DNA of 19,141 nucleotides from Planctomycetota bacterium (GCA_016206515.1 JACQRN010000260.1:1-19141); one strand, 5' to 3'; counted from the first letter of the stretch, positions 1 through 7,259 are shown. Numbers and translations are program-made. The notes: generated by a model not told the origin, from the sequence alone.

Positions 1-630
1 CTCCAGGATCGTGCGCAGGGCGCAGCGCGCCCGGTGGAGGCGCGACTTGACCGTCCCGCGCGGGATCTCCAGCGACTCGGCGATCCGGCCGTACTCCATC
101 CCCTCGAGGTCCTTCAGCACGATGATCTCCCGGTCCGCCTCGTCGAGCCGCTCCAGGGCGGAGCGGAGCGAGCGGATCCGGTCGGCGCGCTCCGCGAGCC
201 GGTCCGGGCCGCCCCCCTCGCCGGGATCGGCGGTCTGCTCGAGCGGGTCGCGCTCCTCGGTCGCCAGCGTGCGGCCCGACTGGAAGCGCTTCTCCCGCCG
301 GGCCCACGTGCGCGAGTGGTTGAGCGCGACCGAGGTGAGCCACGTCGTGAAGCGGGCTCTGGCCTCGTACCGGGGAAGGGCTCGATGCACGGCCACGAAC
401 ACCTCCTGGCACACGTCGTCCGCGACATCCGCGCGCCCGGTGACCCGCGTCACCAGACGGTAGACGCGCGCGGAATGCCGCACGACGAGGTCGTCGAACG
501 CCCGGGCGTCCCCCCGCTGGAAGGCGCGCACCAAGGCGTCGTCCGAGCGGTCCTCCGCGCCGGGGTCCCTCGCCCCGTCCAGCCGGTGAGACGCGGGATG
601 GGTGTCGCGGGTTCCCATGGATTTGCGCAT
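1..630 (-). CDS. ECF-type RNA polymerase sigma-70 factor (C-terminus cut by window edge)
   Basis: I translated this frame by hand: it stays open from an ATG at 630 to the window edge, 210 codons with no stop. Residues about 45-115 match sigma region 2: a YRLVTRVTG helix, then ADVADDVCQEVF (the usual DAEDLVQEVF core-binding segment) and RFTTWLTSVALNHSRTW. Residues about 150-210 match region 4, the -35-binding helix-turn-helix, with LDEADREIIVLKDLEGMEY, IAESLEIPRGTVKSRL and HRARCALR. The family directs RNA polymerase to stress or envelope promoters and usually works with an anti-sigma factor. None is visible here, so one could lie past the left edge. The start at 630 has a weak GAGAG seven bases upstream; ATG 618 is the alternative. 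It lies 46 bases downstream of the L,D-transpeptidase gene on the same strand, so co-transcription is likely. Family assignment is firm; regulon unknown. Confidence 0.93.
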   Translation of the reverse strand, partial: MRKSMGTRDTHPASHRLDGARDPGAEDRSDDALVRAFQRGDARAFDDLVVRHSARVYRLVTRVTGRADVADDVCQEVFVAVHRALPRYEARARFTTWLTSVALNHSRTWARREKRFQSGRTLATEERDPLEQTADPGEGGGPDRLAERADRIRSLRSALERLDEADREIIVLKDLEGMEYGRIAESLEIPRGTVKSRLHRARCALRTILE

Positions 631-676
631 TTTATGCTCTCGTACAGCGCGAAGCGCGAAGCGCCGTGCGATCCGA

Positions 677-1627
677 CTACCGGATGATCACCCGCGTCCC
701 GCGCGGGCAGAGGGCGAACACCTCGCGGATGTCCGCGTTGTGCATCCGGACGCAGCCGTTGGAGACCCTCTGTCCGATCGTCGTCGGCTGTGTGGTGCCG
801 TGGATGCCGTACCCCTGGTACTCCCCGGGCCCCTCGATCTTCAGCCAGCCGTCCCCCAGCAGGTTGTCGGGATGGCCGTACGGGATCCCCCGCGGCGCGT
901 GCGCGGGGTACCAGGTCGGGTGCCAAGTCCGGTCGGTGACCTCGAACTCCCCCGCCGGGGTCTTGTCCAGCGCACCGATTCCCACGGGGTAGCGCTTCAG
1001 GATCCGGTCGTCCGCGAAGACCGTCAGCGTGAGGTCCGAGCGGTTCACCTCGATGCGGACGGTCCCGCGCAGGAGCTTGAGGCGCTGCCCGGCGCGAAGC
1101 ACCGACTCCTCCCCCATCCCGTTGAGCCACCGGATGCACTCGATCGTCGTCCCGTGGGCGCGGGCGATCTTCTCCAGGGTGTCCCCGGTCACGGCGGTAT
1201 AGGAGGAAGCGTCCTCGGCGGACGGGGCCCCCCCGACGAGCCCCGCGGCGAGCGCCCGGATCGCCTCCCAGTGGGGGGCGGCCTCGGCGGCGTTCTCCGA
1301 CGCGGCAATCCGCCAGGTCCTCGCCTCGCGCGGCCTCACGGTCCGCTCGCACAGGTCCGCCAGGGCGCGACACGCGTCGCGGTGCGTCGGCGAGAGCGGA
1401 TCCGCCAGGGACTCCGCGCGGCGCAGGACCGGCTCCGCGCCCTCGACGTTCCCGCGCGCCAGGAGCGATGCCCCCTCGCGCAGGTCCGCTCCAGCGTCCG
1501 GGAGCGGCGGGGGAGGCGGCGTCCGCGGCGCCTCCTCGGGCGCGGCGTCGGCATGCTGCCGCGCATACGCCCACCACCCGGCGTACGCCGAGACCCCGAC
1601 CAGGACCAGGACCAGGAATCGTCTCAT
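677..1627 (-). CDS. LysM domain L,D-transpeptidase (YkuD fold), secreted or membrane-anchored
   Basis: The 316-residue protein begins with a hydrophobic signal or anchor segment (residues 4-19, FLVLVLVGVSAYAGWW). A TPR-like helical stretch follows (about 45-145). A LysM peptidoglycan-binding motif comes next (about 155-200, YTAVTGDTLEKIARAHGTT...GQRLKLL). The C-terminal YkuD domain (about 200-316) carries the family signature HGT followed by SNGCVRM, with the catalytic cysteine at residue 292. Such enzymes form 3-3 cross-links in peptidoglycan or attach proteins to it in the periplasm. The gene starts 34 bases after the HEAT-repeat gene and precedes the sigma factor gene, suggesting an envelope operon. 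There is no clear Shine-Dalgarno before the ATG. Family and catalytic residue are clear; whether it cross-links, anchors proteins or cleaves is not visible. Confidence 0.93.
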   Translation of the reverse strand: MRRFLVLVLVGVSAYAGWWAYARQHADAAPEEAPRTPPPPPLPDAGADLREGASLLARGNVEGAEPVLRRAESLADPLSPTHRDACRALADLCERTVRPREARTWRIAASENAAEAAPHWEAIRALAAGLVGGAPSAEDASSYTAVTGDTLEKIARAHGTTIECIRWLNGMGEESVLRAGQRLKLLRGTVRIEVNRSDLTLTVFADDRILKRYPVGIGALDKTPAGEFEVTDRTWHPTWYPAHAPRGIPYGHPDNLLGDGWLKIEGPGEYQGYGIHGTTQPTTIGQRVSNGCVRMHNADIREVFALCPRGTRVIIR

Positions 1628-1637
1628 GGGGCTTCGG

Positions 1638-1673
1638 CTACCGATTCGCCTACCGATTCATCTACCGAGAAAT
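1638..1673. repeat. 12-bp tandem repeat (three copies) with stacked in-frame stops
   Basis: On the plus strand the units are CTACCGATTCGC, CTACCGATTCAT and the degenerate CTACCGAGAAAT. Read on the minus strand, each unit places a TAG in the frame of the HEAT-repeat gene. That gene therefore ends at the first TAG (1664-1662) and has two further in-frame TAGs in the 34-base gap before the next gene. Replication slippage at the gene's 3' end is the simplest explanation. Confidence 0.85.
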
Positions 1674-2930
1674 CTGCGCCTGCAACCATGTGTCCATCCG
1701 GGACACCAAAACATCCTTTCTCTGGACCCATTCCGTCATCAGGCGCTCGCGCTCCGCCGGGGGAAGGTCCACGGGGGGGAGCGGCTCGTACGCGAACGGG
1801 AGCACGCCGAGCTCGACCAGGCGCCCGGTCTCGGGATCGGTCTTTCCCGCGAGGCGCTCCTCGATCCAGGTCAGCTGGAGGCGCCGCTGCGCGAGATCCA
1901 CGAACAGCAGCGACAGCGTGTCCTGGGCGTCCGGGTGGAGCCCCTCCTGCTTCAGGTGCGGCAGGATCACCTGGAGGCCGTCCAACGGCACCTCCCAGGT
2001 CAGGGTAAGGATCCGCTCGCGCGCGTTGGCGCGGAACCAGGAGGAGCGGTGGTTCAGGACCGCGACGAGCGCCGGAAGCGCGTCGTGCGACGAAAGGTCC
2101 CCCATCTCGACCCCGCCGGCGACGAACCCCTCCCGCATCCAGTCGAGGCGGTCCTGCTCGTGCGCGCGTCCCCACCACTGGCGCCAGCGGTTCTGCCCGA
2201 GCGCCAGGGACGCCTCCACCTTCGGGTCGTACGGGTGGTCGTGGTTCGTCAGGTGGCGCAGCACCCCGTGGGAAGCGGTCCGGATCGCCAGGTCGGGATC
2301 GGTCAGCAGGTCGATCAGGTCCCCCACCGCATACGACACGCGCAGGGCCGAGAGCGCCTCGATCGCCGCGAGACGCACGTCCCGCAGGAGGTCCTCCCGG
2401 ACCGTGTCGGTCTGTGTCACGTTGCGGCCCTGGTCGACGGCGATCTCCTGGCGCACCGTCGCCTCGCGGATCTTCGTCGTCCGCAGCACCTGCAGGAGCG
2501 CGGGCGCCGCCAGGGGATCCCCGATCTGCCCCAGCGAGCGCGCGACGCGCGCCCAGAGGACCAGGTCGTCCTGGTGCGCCTGGAGATAGGCCGTCGGCTG
2601 CTGCGAGAGATCCTCCCGGACCCGGTCGAGCGTCCGGATCAGGAACGGAAGCGAGGTGCGCGCGACGCGGCTGTCGAGCTCCCCGAGCGCCTTGGACGCG
2701 GTGATCCGGGCGGCGTACATCCGACCGCGGAGCGAATCCGCCGGCGCCCCAGCGTCGAGCGCGCCCTCCCCCTCCGAGGTGCGCAGGACCTGGTCGACCC
2801 GCGCGTCCACCTCCCCCTCCGTCGCGGTCTTGCCGGGGACTCCGGAGACGAGGCCGCCGGAGGCGAACGCCAGGGCGCACCCCGACGAGAGGGCGACCGC
2901 GAATCGCCCCCACGACCGCATCCGAAACAT
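1662..2930 (-). CDS. Secreted HEAT-repeat protein of unknown function
   Basis: The 422-residue protein opens with a signal-peptide-like segment (charged MFRMRSWGR, then a hydrophobic stretch to about residue 27). The rest is mainly alpha-helical with HEAT-like pairs, for example RDVRLAAIEALSALRVSYAV followed by DLAIRTASHGVLRHLTNHDH at about 185-230. A tryptophan-rich RWRQWW segment follows the repeats. This pattern of HEAT repeats plus a WxxWW motif is common in secreted proteins of environmental bacteria, but no catalytic motif is visible. It heads the operon with the L,D-transpeptidase and sigma factor, so an envelope scaffold role is plausible but inferred. The start is ambiguous between ATG 2930 and ATG 2921, and no ribosome-binding site is evident for either. 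The 3' end carries a tripled 12-bp repeat with stacked stop codons. Confidence 0.8.
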   Translation of the reverse strand: MFRMRSWGRFAVALSSGCALAFASGGLVSGVPGKTATEGEVDARVDQVLRTSEGEGALDAGAPADSLRGRMYAARITASKALGELDSRVARTSLPFLIRTLDRVREDLSQQPTAYLQAHQDDLVLWARVARSLGQIGDPLAAPALLQVLRTTKIREATVRQEIAVDQGRNVTQTDTVREDLLRDVRLAAIEALSALRVSYAVGDLIDLLTDPDLAIRTASHGVLRHLTNHDHPYDPKVEASLALGQNRWRQWWGRAHEQDRLDWMREGFVAGGVEMGDLSSHDALPALVAVLNHRSSWFRANARERILTLTWEVPLDGLQVILPHLKQEGLHPDAQDTLSLLFVDLAQRRLQLTWIEERLAGKTDPETGRLVELGVLPFAYEPLPPVDLPPAERERLMTEWVQRKDVLVSRMDTWLQAQISR

Positions 2931-2955
2931 AGAATGAGGAGACTAGGAGCCCCCG
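2931..2955. promoter_or_regulatory. Very short divergent promoter region
   Basis: Only 25 bases separate the start codons of the divergent HEAT-repeat and class IV PLP enzyme genes. For the plus-strand gene, TAGAAT (2931-2936) resembles a -10 box, and AGGAG at 2945-2949 is a good ribosome-binding site six bases before ATG 2956. No convincing -35 is seen. Promoter elements for both genes must overlap the opposite coding region. Confidence 0.35.
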
Positions 2956-3867
2956 ATGGCGCTGTCAACGATCCCCCCCCCGGAGCCGATCCTCTACCTC
3001 GACGGCGAGTACGTCCCGGAGGGCCGCGGGCGCCTGCCGGCCCTCGACCGCGCGGTCCGGTTCGGGGATGGGCTGTTCGAGACGTTCCGCTGCCGGCGCG
3101 GACACGTCCCGTTCCTCGAGGACCACTGGCGGCGGCTGGCGGCGTCCGCGGCTTTCGTCGGGATCCCCCTGCCCCTCGACGCGCGGGGGGCGCTCGCCGC
3201 CTCCCGGGAGCTGTCGCGCCTTAACCGGACCGACGACGCGATCCTCCGCCTGACGGTCACCCGCGGGGTGGGACCGCGCACGCTCTGGCCCCCCGAGGAC
3301 GCCAAGCCCGCCCTCATCATCGAGTGCATCCCGCTCCTTCCCTCCACCATCCATCCGATGAAGATCCATACCTCATCGTTGCGGCAGGACGCCAACTCGC
3401 CCCTCCCTCGCCACAAGACGCTCAACCGGATGGAGCGGATCCTCGCCTCCCGCGAGGCGCGCGAGGCCGGCGCCGACGAGGCGCTCTTCCTCAATTCCCG
3501 CGGGGAGGTCGCCGAGGGGACCACGATGTCGATCTTCTGGACCGACGGGAAAACCCTCTTCACCCCCTCCCTCGACACAAACATCCTCCCCGGCGTCACC
3601 CGCGGCGTCCTCCTGCGCCTCGCGCGCAAGGCGGGAATCCCGACCGAGGAAGGAAGATTCCCCCCCGGCGTCCTCGCCCGCGCGAAGGAGGTGTTCGTCA
3701 CCAGCGCCGTGCGCGGCGTCCACCCGGTCGAGAGGATCGATGCGCAGACGTACCCGGTCCCGAAGAACGGCCTCGCCTCGCGCCTCGCGCCTCTCTACCT
3801 CGCCGAGGCGTTCCCCTCCGGTGCGGGGGCCGATGCATGCGCCGAGGGGGCGTGCGAGATTCCGTAG
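2956..3867 (+). CDS. Class IV PLP enzyme, aminodeoxychorismate lyase / D-amino-acid transaminase type
   Basis: The 303-residue protein has the full class IV aminotransferase layout. It has an N-terminal YLDGEYVP and DRAVRFGDGLFETFR (residues about 14-45), then HKTLNRMERILASREA with the PLP lysine at residue 154. ADEALFLNSRGEVAEGTTMSIFW and the phosphate-binding LPGVTRGVLLRLA follow. The KxLN context around the lysine is typical of 4-amino-4-deoxychorismate lyase (PabC, which makes p-aminobenzoate for folate) and of D-alanine transaminase, rather than branched-chain transaminase, which has KxGGNYA. Choosing between the two is not safe from sequence alone. Translation starts at ATG 2956 behind AGGAG. 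It ends three bases before the MazF-like gene on the other strand. The last 20 or so residues, containing two cysteines, look like a non-conserved tail. Confidence 0.88.
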   Translation: MALSTIPPPEPILYLDGEYVPEGRGRLPALDRAVRFGDGLFETFRCRRGHVPFLEDHWRRLAASAAFVGIPLPLDARGALAASRELSRLNRTDDAILRLTVTRGVGPRTLWPPEDAKPALIIECIPLLPSTIHPMKIHTSSLRQDANSPLPRHKTLNRMERILASREAREAGADEALFLNSRGEVAEGTTMSIFWTDGKTLFTPSLDTNILPGVTRGVLLRLARKAGIPTEEGRFPPGVLARAKEVFVTSAVRGVHPVERIDAQTYPVPKNGLASRLAPLYLAEAFPSGAGADACAEGACEIP

Positions 3868-3870
3868 GAG

Positions 3871-4215
3871 CTACAACCCCATCACCAGCCGCAGTCCCTC
3901 TTCGACACGGTGCAAGGCGCGCGCGGGGAGGCTCCCGACGCGGTCGCGCAGGAACTCCTTGCCGAGCGTCAGGACCTGGGAGACGTTGACGACGGAGTCC
4001 TTCGGAAGCCCCGACTCTTCACGCGACAGGGCGACGTTCCCCGGGGCAGCCGACAGCGCCTCGTTGGAGGAAAGGGCCGCCACGACGACCGTCGCGATCC
4101 GGCTGCGGTTGAACGGGTCCGACTGCACCACGAGGACGGGCCGACGGTAGCCGGGACCCGAGCCGCGGGGAACGCCGAGATCCGCCCACAAGATCTCGCC
4201 GCGCCGAATCACCAT
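3871..4215 (-). CDS. mazF: MazF/PemK-family mRNA interferase toxin
   Basis: The 114-residue protein matches the MazF/PemK fold. RRGEILWADLG at the N-terminus is followed by the conserved GYRRPVLVVQSDPFNRS loop and strand (about 22-38), then TVVVAALSSN and DSVVNVSQVLTLGKEFL. Family members are sequence-specific endoribonucleases that stop growth by cutting mRNA and are neutralised by the co-encoded antitoxin. Its ATG overlaps the antitoxin stop codon by seven bases, so translation is probably coupled. Length is normal and the conserved arginine and serine/threonine positions are present, so it looks intact. It ends tail to tail with the class IV PLP gene. Confidence 0.93.
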   Translation of the reverse strand: MVIRRGEILWADLGVPRGSGPGYRRPVLVVQSDPFNRSRIATVVVAALSSNEALSAAPGNVALSREESGLPKDSVVNVSQVLTLGKEFLRDRVGSLPARALHRVEEGLRLVMGL

Positions 4216-4466
4216 TCCCCGGGGGGCTCGCCGGAAGGTTCGCGCAGGACGCTCGCCGACTGCATCCGATCGAGAACCTCATCGACGCGCGAGTCCTCCG
4301 CGGCGTAGAGGCGGTCGAGCGCCGCGGTGACATCGGGCCCGCCCCGCGCCAGCACGAACTCCGCAACCGCCTTGGCGTACAGTTCGCTTCGCGACATCCC
4401 CAGCCGCCGCGCGACCTTCTCGGCCGCGCGAAATACAGGGTCGGGAACAGAGACCGCCGTCTTCAC
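4209..4466 (-). CDS. MazE-like ribbon-helix-helix antitoxin
   Basis: I place the start at GTG 4466, giving 85 residues that begin MKTAVSVPDPVFRAAEKVARRLGMSRSELYAKAVAEFV. The beta strand followed by two helices, with MSRSELY opening the second, is the ribbon-helix-helix DNA-binding fold of MazE/CopG antitoxins. The acidic C-terminal tail (about 45-85) would wrap the toxin. A longer reading from ATG 4532 is open, but it would translate through the promoter and the operator palindrome and overlap the helicase gene, so I reject it. The GTG lies six bases after a TATACT -10 box, so the mRNA is probably leaderless. It probably represses its own operon through the palindrome at 4474-4491. The stop overlaps the toxin start. 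Confidence 0.85.
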   Translation of the reverse strand: MKTAVSVPDPVFRAAEKVARRLGMSRSELYAKAVAEFVLARGGPDVTAALDRLYAAEDSRVDEVLDRMQSASVLREPSGEPPGEW

Positions 4467-4472
4467 AACCAG

Positions 4473-4501
4473 AGTATAACTTAAGTTATACCCAATAACA
4501 A
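4473..4501 (-). promoter_or_regulatory. Sigma-70-type promoter of the mazEF-like operon
   Basis: On the minus strand TTGTTA (4501-4496) is followed by a 17-base spacer and TATACT (4478-4473). That is 4/6 and 5/6 to the TTGACA/TATAAT consensus with ideal spacing. A transcript starting seven bases after the -10 would begin at the GTG codon of the antitoxin, implying leaderless translation. The promoter sits directly after the pcrA stop codon (4512-4510), so the toxin-antitoxin pair has its own promoter. Confidence 0.75.
4474..4491. promoter_or_regulatory. 18-bp perfect palindrome, probable antitoxin operator
   Basis: GTATAACTTAAGTTATAC is its own reverse complement. It fills the promoter spacer and overlaps the -10 box of the toxin-antitoxin operon, so a bound dimer would block RNA polymerase. 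It is also an AT-rich island in an otherwise GC-rich window. Ribbon-helix-helix antitoxins typically bind such sites; binding here is inferred. Confidence 0.75.
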
Positions 4502-4509
4502 GCCCGTTC

Positions 4510-6744
4510 CTATGCCCGTTCCAACCTCGCATACGACAGAAGCAGCCGCTTCACCCCGATCCGGGGAAACCGCACCGCCGCGCAGGCGTTCTCGCCGCGG
4601 CCTTCGAGGGATTCGACCTTGCCGACGCCGAACATCGGGTGGCGGACGCGGATACCGGGGGCCAGCCCCTCCGGACCGTCCTCATCCCCCGACGGAGCGT
4701 CGACATCCTCATCGACCAGCATGCGACTCTCGCCTGGTTCCCACCGCGCGGCCGCCTCGACAACGCTCCCTCCCGTCTCGCCGCGGACCTCGACCAGCTC
4801 CTCCGGGATCTCCTCGAGAAACTGCGACGGGATCGCAGGAACTGCCTGCCCGAACCGGCGGCGCAGGCGGGCGGACAGGAGGGCGACGGACTTGCGCGCC
4901 CGGGTGAGCCCTACATAAAGGAGACGCCTCTCCTCCTCTACGCCGTCGGGCCCCTCGGAGAGGGAGTGCGGCAGGAGCCCCTCTTCGAGCCCCGTGATCA
5001 CCACCGCGTCGAACTCGAGCCCCTTGGCGGCGTGGAACGTCATCAGCCAGACCCCGCCCGCGCCCCCCTCTGCGCCAGACCCCGTCGTGCGGTCGGTGTC
5101 GGAGACGAGCGCGACCTCCTCAAGGAATCCCGCCAAGCCGACTGGAGGAGCATCCGGGGCGCCCCCGTCGACAGACGGGGAGACGGCCTGCGGCCCGCGC
5201 GCGTCGTAGTCGGCGGCGGCGCTCACCAGTTCGCGCACGTTCTCGGCGCGGTCGGACTCCTCCGTTCCGTCGAGTGACGCCGCATAGGAAAGGAAGTCGA
5301 GCCGCTTCACGAGCCAGGAGAGCGCCGCGCGGGCGGGGAGTTCCTTGCGCTCCTCCAGGCCGCGCAGGATCCGGTCGAGCGCCAGCGCCCCCTCGACCGC
5401 CTTGCGCCCCAGGGCGGGGACCGACTTCGCCTCCTCGATCGCGGAGCGCAGTGGGATACCGCGCGAGGCGGCGTGGGCGCGCAGGCGCTCCTCGGCCTTC
5501 TCACCCAGGCCCCGCGCCGGGACGTTCAGGATCCGCAGGAGCGCCTCGTCCTGGCGCGGGTTGACGGCGATCGTCCCGTACGCCAGCAGGTCCTTCACCT
5601 CGCGCCGCTGGAAGAAGGCGACCGCGCCCACGAGCGCGTACGGAACGCCGGCGTTGCGCAGCGCCGTCTCGATCACCCGGCTCTGGGCATTCACCCGGTA
5701 GAAGACCGCGATCTGACCGAAGGGAGTCCCGGCCTCGCGGAGTTCCGCGACCCGCCTGCAGACCTCGCGCGCCTCGTCGTGCTCGTCGAGGCATTCGGCG
5801 CGCAGGAGGCGCGGACCTTCCTCGTTCTCGGAGTCGAGCCCGCGCTCGATCCTCTGGCGGTTGCGGGAGATCAGCGCGCTCGCCGCGCGCAGGATCCGCC
5901 GCACGGAGCGGTAGTTGCGCTCGAGGCGGACCACCTTCGCCTCGGGGAAGTCCTCCTGGAAGTCGAGGATGTTGCGCAGGTCCGCCCCGCGCCAGGAGTA
6001 GATCGACTGGTCGGGATCCCCGGTCACGCAGAGGTTGCGGCGGTCCCCCGCGAGCGCGACGGAGATCCGGTACTGCAGGCGGTTCGTGTCCTGGTACTCG
6101 TCGACCGATACGTACCGGAAACGCTCGCGCAGGGAGCACGCGACGTCCGCCTTCCCCTCCAGGAGGGAGGCGAGGTTCACCAGGAGGTCGTCGAAGTCCA
6201 TCGCCGCGCAGCGGCGCAGCGCCTCCTCGTACTTCGCGTAGGCGCGCGCGCGCGTGCGGTCGGCGTACGACGAGGCGCCCTCCCCGGCGGCCACCGCCGC
6301 GGTCCCCGACTGCTTCCAGAGCGAGATCGCCTCGAGCACCCGCGCGGGGGGGAACTGCTTGGGGTCGATCTCAAGGTCGGACAGGGCGCGGCGGACGGCC
6401 GAGATCTGGTCGTCCCGGTCGAGGATCGTGAAGTCGCGCGGGTATCCGAGCACCTCCCCGTGCCGGCGCAGCAGGCGCGCCCCCATCGAATGGAACGTCG
6501 AGACCCAGATCGGGGCGGCGCCCACGAGCGACGCGACGCGCTCCTTCATCTCCCGGGCGGCCTTGTTCGTGAAGGTGACCGCCAGGAGCGACCACGGCGG
6601 GATCCCCCTCGATACGAGGTGCGCCAGGCGCCGGGTGACCACGCGGGTCTTCCCCGTGCCGGCACCCGCCACGACGAGCATCGGCCCGTCAACATGGGCG
6701 ACCGCCTCGCGCTGCGCGTCGGTCAGGTCCGCCAGGACATCCAT
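4510..6744 (-). CDS. pcrA: ATP-dependent DNA helicase PcrA/UvrD (superfamily 1A)
   Basis: The 744-residue protein is a full-length PcrA/UvrD, a 3'-5' helicase of nucleotide-excision and mismatch repair that also acts on stalled RNA polymerase. Visible motifs in order are: the Q motif (LTDAQREAV, 7-15), Walker A AGAGTGKT with Lys32, motif Ia VTFTNKAAREMKERV (about 56-70), Walker B DEYQD (215-219), motif III GDPDQSIYSWRGA (242-254), motif IV RLERNYRS, motif V TFHAAKGLEFDAV and motif VI EERRLLYVGLTRARK. The C-terminal 48 residues (GIRVRHPMFGVGKVE... to the end) are the Tudor-like domain that binds RNA polymerase in PcrA/UvrD. Length is normal. It follows the STAS gene by 16 bases on the same strand, so it is probably transcribed from the STAS promoter. 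Confidence 0.97.
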   Translation of the reverse strand: MDVLADLTDAQREAVAHVDGPMLVVAGAGTGKTRVVTRRLAHLVSRGIPPWSLLAVTFTNKAAREMKERVASLVGAAPIWVSTFHSMGARLLRRHGEVLGYPRDFTILDRDDQISAVRRALSDLEIDPKQFPPARVLEAISLWKQSGTAAVAAGEGASSYADRTRARAYAKYEEALRRCAAMDFDDLLVNLASLLEGKADVACSLRERFRYVSVDEYQDTNRLQYRISVALAGDRRNLCVTGDPDQSIYSWRGADLRNILDFQEDFPEAKVVRLERNYRSVRRILRAASALISRNRQRIERGLDSENEEGPRLLRAECLDEHDEAREVCRRVAELREAGTPFGQIAVFYRVNAQSRVIETALRNAGVPYALVGAVAFFQRREVKDLLAYGTIAVNPRQDEALLRILNVPARGLGEKAEERLRAHAASRGIPLRSAIEEAKSVPALGRKAVEGALALDRILRGLEERKELPARAALSWLVKRLDFLSYAASLDGTEESDRAENVRELVSAAADYDARGPQAVSPSVDGGAPDAPPVGLAGFLEEVALVSDTDRTTGSGAEGGAGGVWLMTFHAAKGLEFDAVVITGLEEGLLPHSLSEGPDGVEEERRLLYVGLTRARKSVALLSARLRRRFGQAVPAIPSQFLEEIPEELVEVRGETGGSVVEAAARWEPGESRMLVDEDVDAPSGDEDGPEGLAPGIRVRHPMFGVGKVESLEGRGENACAAVRFPRIGVKRLLLSYARLERA

Positions 6745-6760
6745 GGAGGGGGGAGGGCGC

Positions 6761-7213
6761 TTAGCCTTCGCCCTTTTGCACCTTGGCCGCCTCGACCGCC
6801 TCCTCCACGCGGGGATGGGCGGGGATCAGCCGATACAGCTGGCAGAGTTCGAACAACTCGTGGACGCGCCAGTGAACGCCGCACAGGTGGACCTTCCCGG
6901 CGCGGGCGCCGACCGCCTGGTTGAGCCACAGCATGGTCCCGACGACTGCGCTGCCGATGTAATTGACGCTCGACAGGTCCACCACCAGCTGGCGCACGTC
7001 GCCGTCGGCGAGCACCTTCTCGAGCTCCGAACGGAGCTGCTTGGGCGCCTCGTCGTGGCACAGCTCCTCCGGGATCGTGCGCACGACATGGACCGCGCCG
7101 TGCCGATTGACGTCGAGGATGCGGGCATGGCGCTTGCCGAGCCCCTTCTGGTTGTAGGAACGAAGCCAGTCGGCGTCGCCCTTCTCCCGGGGACGAAGAT
7201 CCGGAGCGGCCAC
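6761..7213 (-). CDS. STAS-domain protein (anti-sigma-factor-antagonist-like)
   Basis: The 150-residue protein has a basic N-terminal extension (1-35) before a STAS domain. The hallmark is VDLSSVNYIGSAVVGTMLWL, in which Ser88 sits where SpoIIAA-type antagonists carry the phosphorylated serine. The preceding acidic residue, usually aspartate, is glycine here. STAS proteins are partner-switching signal proteins, or phospholipid/nucleotide-binding modules, in the cytoplasm. No anti-sigma kinase is visible nearby. It starts at GTG 7213, exactly six bases after TATACT, so it is probably leaderless. It lies 16 bases upstream of pcrA; why a STAS protein is joined to a repair helicase is unknown. STAS fold is secure, function is not. 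Confidence 0.85.
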   Translation of the reverse strand: MAAPDLRPREKGDADWLRSYNQKGLGKRHARILDVNRHGAVHVVRTIPEELCHDEAPKQLRSELEKVLADGDVRQLVVDLSSVNYIGSAVVGTMLWLNQAVGARAGKVHLCGVHWRVHELFELCQLYRLIPAHPRVEEAVEAAKVQKGEG

Positions 7214-7219
7214 GAGTTC

Positions 7220-7225
7220 AGTATA
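7220..7225 (-). promoter_or_regulatory. -10 box of the STAS-pcrA operon
   Basis: TATACT on the minus strand ends six bases before GTG 7213, the same spacing and hexamer as in front of the MazE-like gene. Immediately upstream is a run of nine G then six C (plus strand 7226-7240, holding the palindrome CCCCCCGGGGGG at 7229-7240). No -35 is recognisable at 17 bases. A leaderless transcript is inferred. Confidence 0.55.
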
Positions 7226-7259
7226 CCCCCCCCCGGGGGGACGGGACGACGCGATGCGG

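Noticed and set aside
635..665. GCGCGAAGCGCGAAGCGC repeat between the transpeptidase and sigma genes as a terminator or REP copy
   Set aside because: The possible stems are only three to four bases and no T-run follows; it has no GTAG foot, so it is probably chance in GC-rich DNA.
4467..4532. N-terminal extension of the MazE-like antitoxin from ATG 4532
   Set aside because: It would translate the promoter and the operator palindrome and overlap pcrA; the added residues have no ribbon-helix-helix character.
7226..7240. C9G6 run as a Rho-independent terminator
   Set aside because: It lies in a divergent promoter gap rather than after a gene, and has no loop or T-tract.
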